A stretch of 7,082 bases of DNA. It comes from Firmicutes bacterium CAG:110. GTDB taxonomy: Bacteria; Bacillota; Clostridia; Oscillospirales; Oscillospiraceae. The notes beneath the pieces are model-generated. The model had not been told where the DNA came from. It saw only the letters and a program-made list of their open reading frames with translations, and searched no databases. The translations under genes and the position numbers were made by a program. The DNA lies in NCBI GenBank assembly GCA_000434635.1, contig HF988069.1, forward strand, positions 14,947 to 22,028, read 5' to 3'. This document shows, one piece after another, positions 6,319-7,082 of this stretch (the first letter of the stretch is position 1; each line of letters begins with the position of its first letter).

Positions 6319-7026
6319 ATGGCCATTACAAGCGCAAGTCTGCCCGCGAAAAAACGGATTCTCACCGTCTGTGTTCGGCTCTTTCTGGAAAAGGGCTACA
6401 AACGTTCGACGCTGGCGGAGATTATTGAAAAAGCCGACGTTTCCTACAGCACCTTCCAGAATATTTTCCGTGCCAAGGACGGCGTCCTGACGGAGCTGGT
6501 GGAATTCATGTTCTCCAACCAGTTCGCCATGGCGCGGGGGGAGGCGGGGGCGAAGCTGCCGCCGGTGTACGTCTACGCGGTGGAGACAGCCATCCAGATG
6601 ACCCTGACGGAGCTGAACGAGAATCTGCGGGAGATCTACATCGAAGCCTACACCGAGAAGGAGGCCTCCGAATATATTCTCCGGGAGACGGCGAAGGAGC
6701 TGCACGGCATTTTTGGCAGCTACCTGCCGGACGCCACAGAGCGGGACTTTTACGATATGGAGATCGGCTCGGCCAGCATCATGCGCGGCTATATGGCGCA
6801 CCCCTGCGACGGGGAGCTGACGCTGGAAAAGAAGCTAAGGCTGTTTCTCACCATGAGCCTGCGGGCGTACAGCGTCCCCAAGGAGGAAGTGGAGCAGGTC
6901 ATCCGCTTCGTCGAGGGGCTGGACATCCGGGGAATTGCCGAACAGGTGATGCAGAAGCTGTTCAAGGCGCTGGCCATGCGCTACGAATTTTCCCTCACCG
7001 GGCTGACAGAGCCTGTGAAGGAATAA
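6319..7026 (+). CDS. TetR/AcrR-family transcriptional regulator
   Basis: 235 residues. The N-terminal helix-turn-helix domain (about 11-58) fits the family: KKRILTVCVRLFLEKGYKRST, then LAEIIEKADVSYSTFQNIFRAKDGVL, where an alpha-helical turn-and-recognition unit ends in the usual FxxKxxL-like segment (IFRAKDGVL). Residues 60-235 form an all-helical ligand-binding and dimerisation domain that I cannot match to a ligand class. ATG 6319 is supported by GAGGAG (6305-6310), 8 nt upstream; an in-frame GTG at 6310 lies within the ribosome site itself. The gene diverges from the two-component operon. The palindrome at 6281-6298 indicates autorepression. Its main target is unknown: candidates are the divergent operon, whose promoter is about 100 bp from the palindrome, or a gene beyond the right edge, where a second palindrome occurs. 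Confidence 0.93.
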   Translation: MAITSASLPAKKRILTVCVRLFLEKGYKRSTLAEIIEKADVSYSTFQNIFRAKDGVLTELVEFMFSNQFAMARGEAGAKLPPVYVYAVETAIQMTLTELNENLREIYIEAYTEKEASEYILRETAKELHGIFGSYLPDATERDFYDMEIGSASIMRGYMAHPCDGELTLEKKLRLFLTMSLRAYSVPKEEVEQVIRFVEGLDIRGIAEQVMQKLFKALAMRYEFSLTGLTEPVKE

Positions 7027-7038
7027 GCCGATACGTAT

Positions 7039-7060
7039 TGCAAGGGAGCACTCTCTTGCA
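7039..7060 (+). repeat. Inverted repeat after the TetR gene
   Basis: TGCAAGGGAG (7039-7048) pairs with CTCTCTTGCA (7051-7060), allowing one G-T pair. The tip would open to a small loop. Its right arm overlaps the left arm of the next palindrome, so the two RNA structures could not form together. No T-run follows. Confidence 0.4.
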
Positions 7061-7081
7061 TCGTGATATATCCCGATGCAA
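7056..7081. promoter_or_regulatory. 26-bp near-perfect palindrome at the right edge, operator-like
   Basis: The outer arms TTGCATCG (7056-7063) and CGATGCAA (7074-7081) are exact inverted copies, and the centre GATATATC (7065-7072) is itself palindromic. Only the pair 7064/7073 breaks the symmetry, so 24 of 26 bases are symmetric. Because the symmetry runs through the centre, a DNA operator fits better than an RNA hairpin. A terminator for the TetR gene (8-bp stem, 10-nt loop) remains possible, as the bases after 7082 are not visible. Confidence 0.5.
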
Positions 7082-7082
7082 T

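Overview
The window looks like a chromosomal piece of a GC-rich member of the Clostridia, probably Oscillospiraceae/Ruminococcaceae. This is an inference: the Shine-Dalgarno sites (GGAGG, GAGGAG, AGGTG) and -10 boxes (TATAAT, TATGAT, TATACT) are Gram-positive in style, and the gene set is typical of that group (a response regulator/histidine kinase beside a MacB-type ABC transporter, a SWIM zinc-finger protein, a TetR regulator). I see no rRNA, tRNA, CRISPR array, insertion sequence or integrase.

Left part (1-1228). The window opens inside the last 62 codons of an ABC-transporter ATPase domain on the + strand. Convergent to it, on the - strand, is a 272-residue SWIM zinc-finger protein (254-1072) with its own TATAAT-type promoter. 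Just upstream of that promoter is a strong intrinsic terminator that ends the large - strand operon.

Middle part (1229-6135, - strand). Read in transcription order from 6135 downward, this is a four-gene signalling/transport module: an OmpR-type response regulator, a small histidine kinase (1 nt gap), an 83-nt gap carrying repeated and inverted sequences, a MacB/LolD-type ATPase, and an 855-residue FtsX-type permease with two large extracytoplasmic domains. The likely logic is that the kinase and regulator control the downstream transporter through the repeats in the gap. The kinase has one membrane helix and no sensor domain, so the permease may act as the sensor, as in Bce-type peptide-sensing modules. 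The substrate cannot be read from the sequence; lipid, peptide or antibiotic extrusion is only a family-level guess.

Right part (6136-7082). A 183-bp divergent region separates the response regulator from a + strand TetR-family regulator (6319-7026). It holds a good promoter for each gene, an 18-bp perfect palindrome placed to be the TetR operator, and an imperfect internal duplication. After the TetR gene, the last 56 bases contain a 26-bp near-perfect palindrome and sequence blocks shared with the TetR promoter. They may be the control region of a TetR target gene beyond the window edge.

No clearly new system is encoded here. The most distinctive signals are in the non-coding DNA around the TetR gene and between the kinase and ATPase genes, plus the sensor-less kinase and the unassigned N-terminal region of the SWIM protein.
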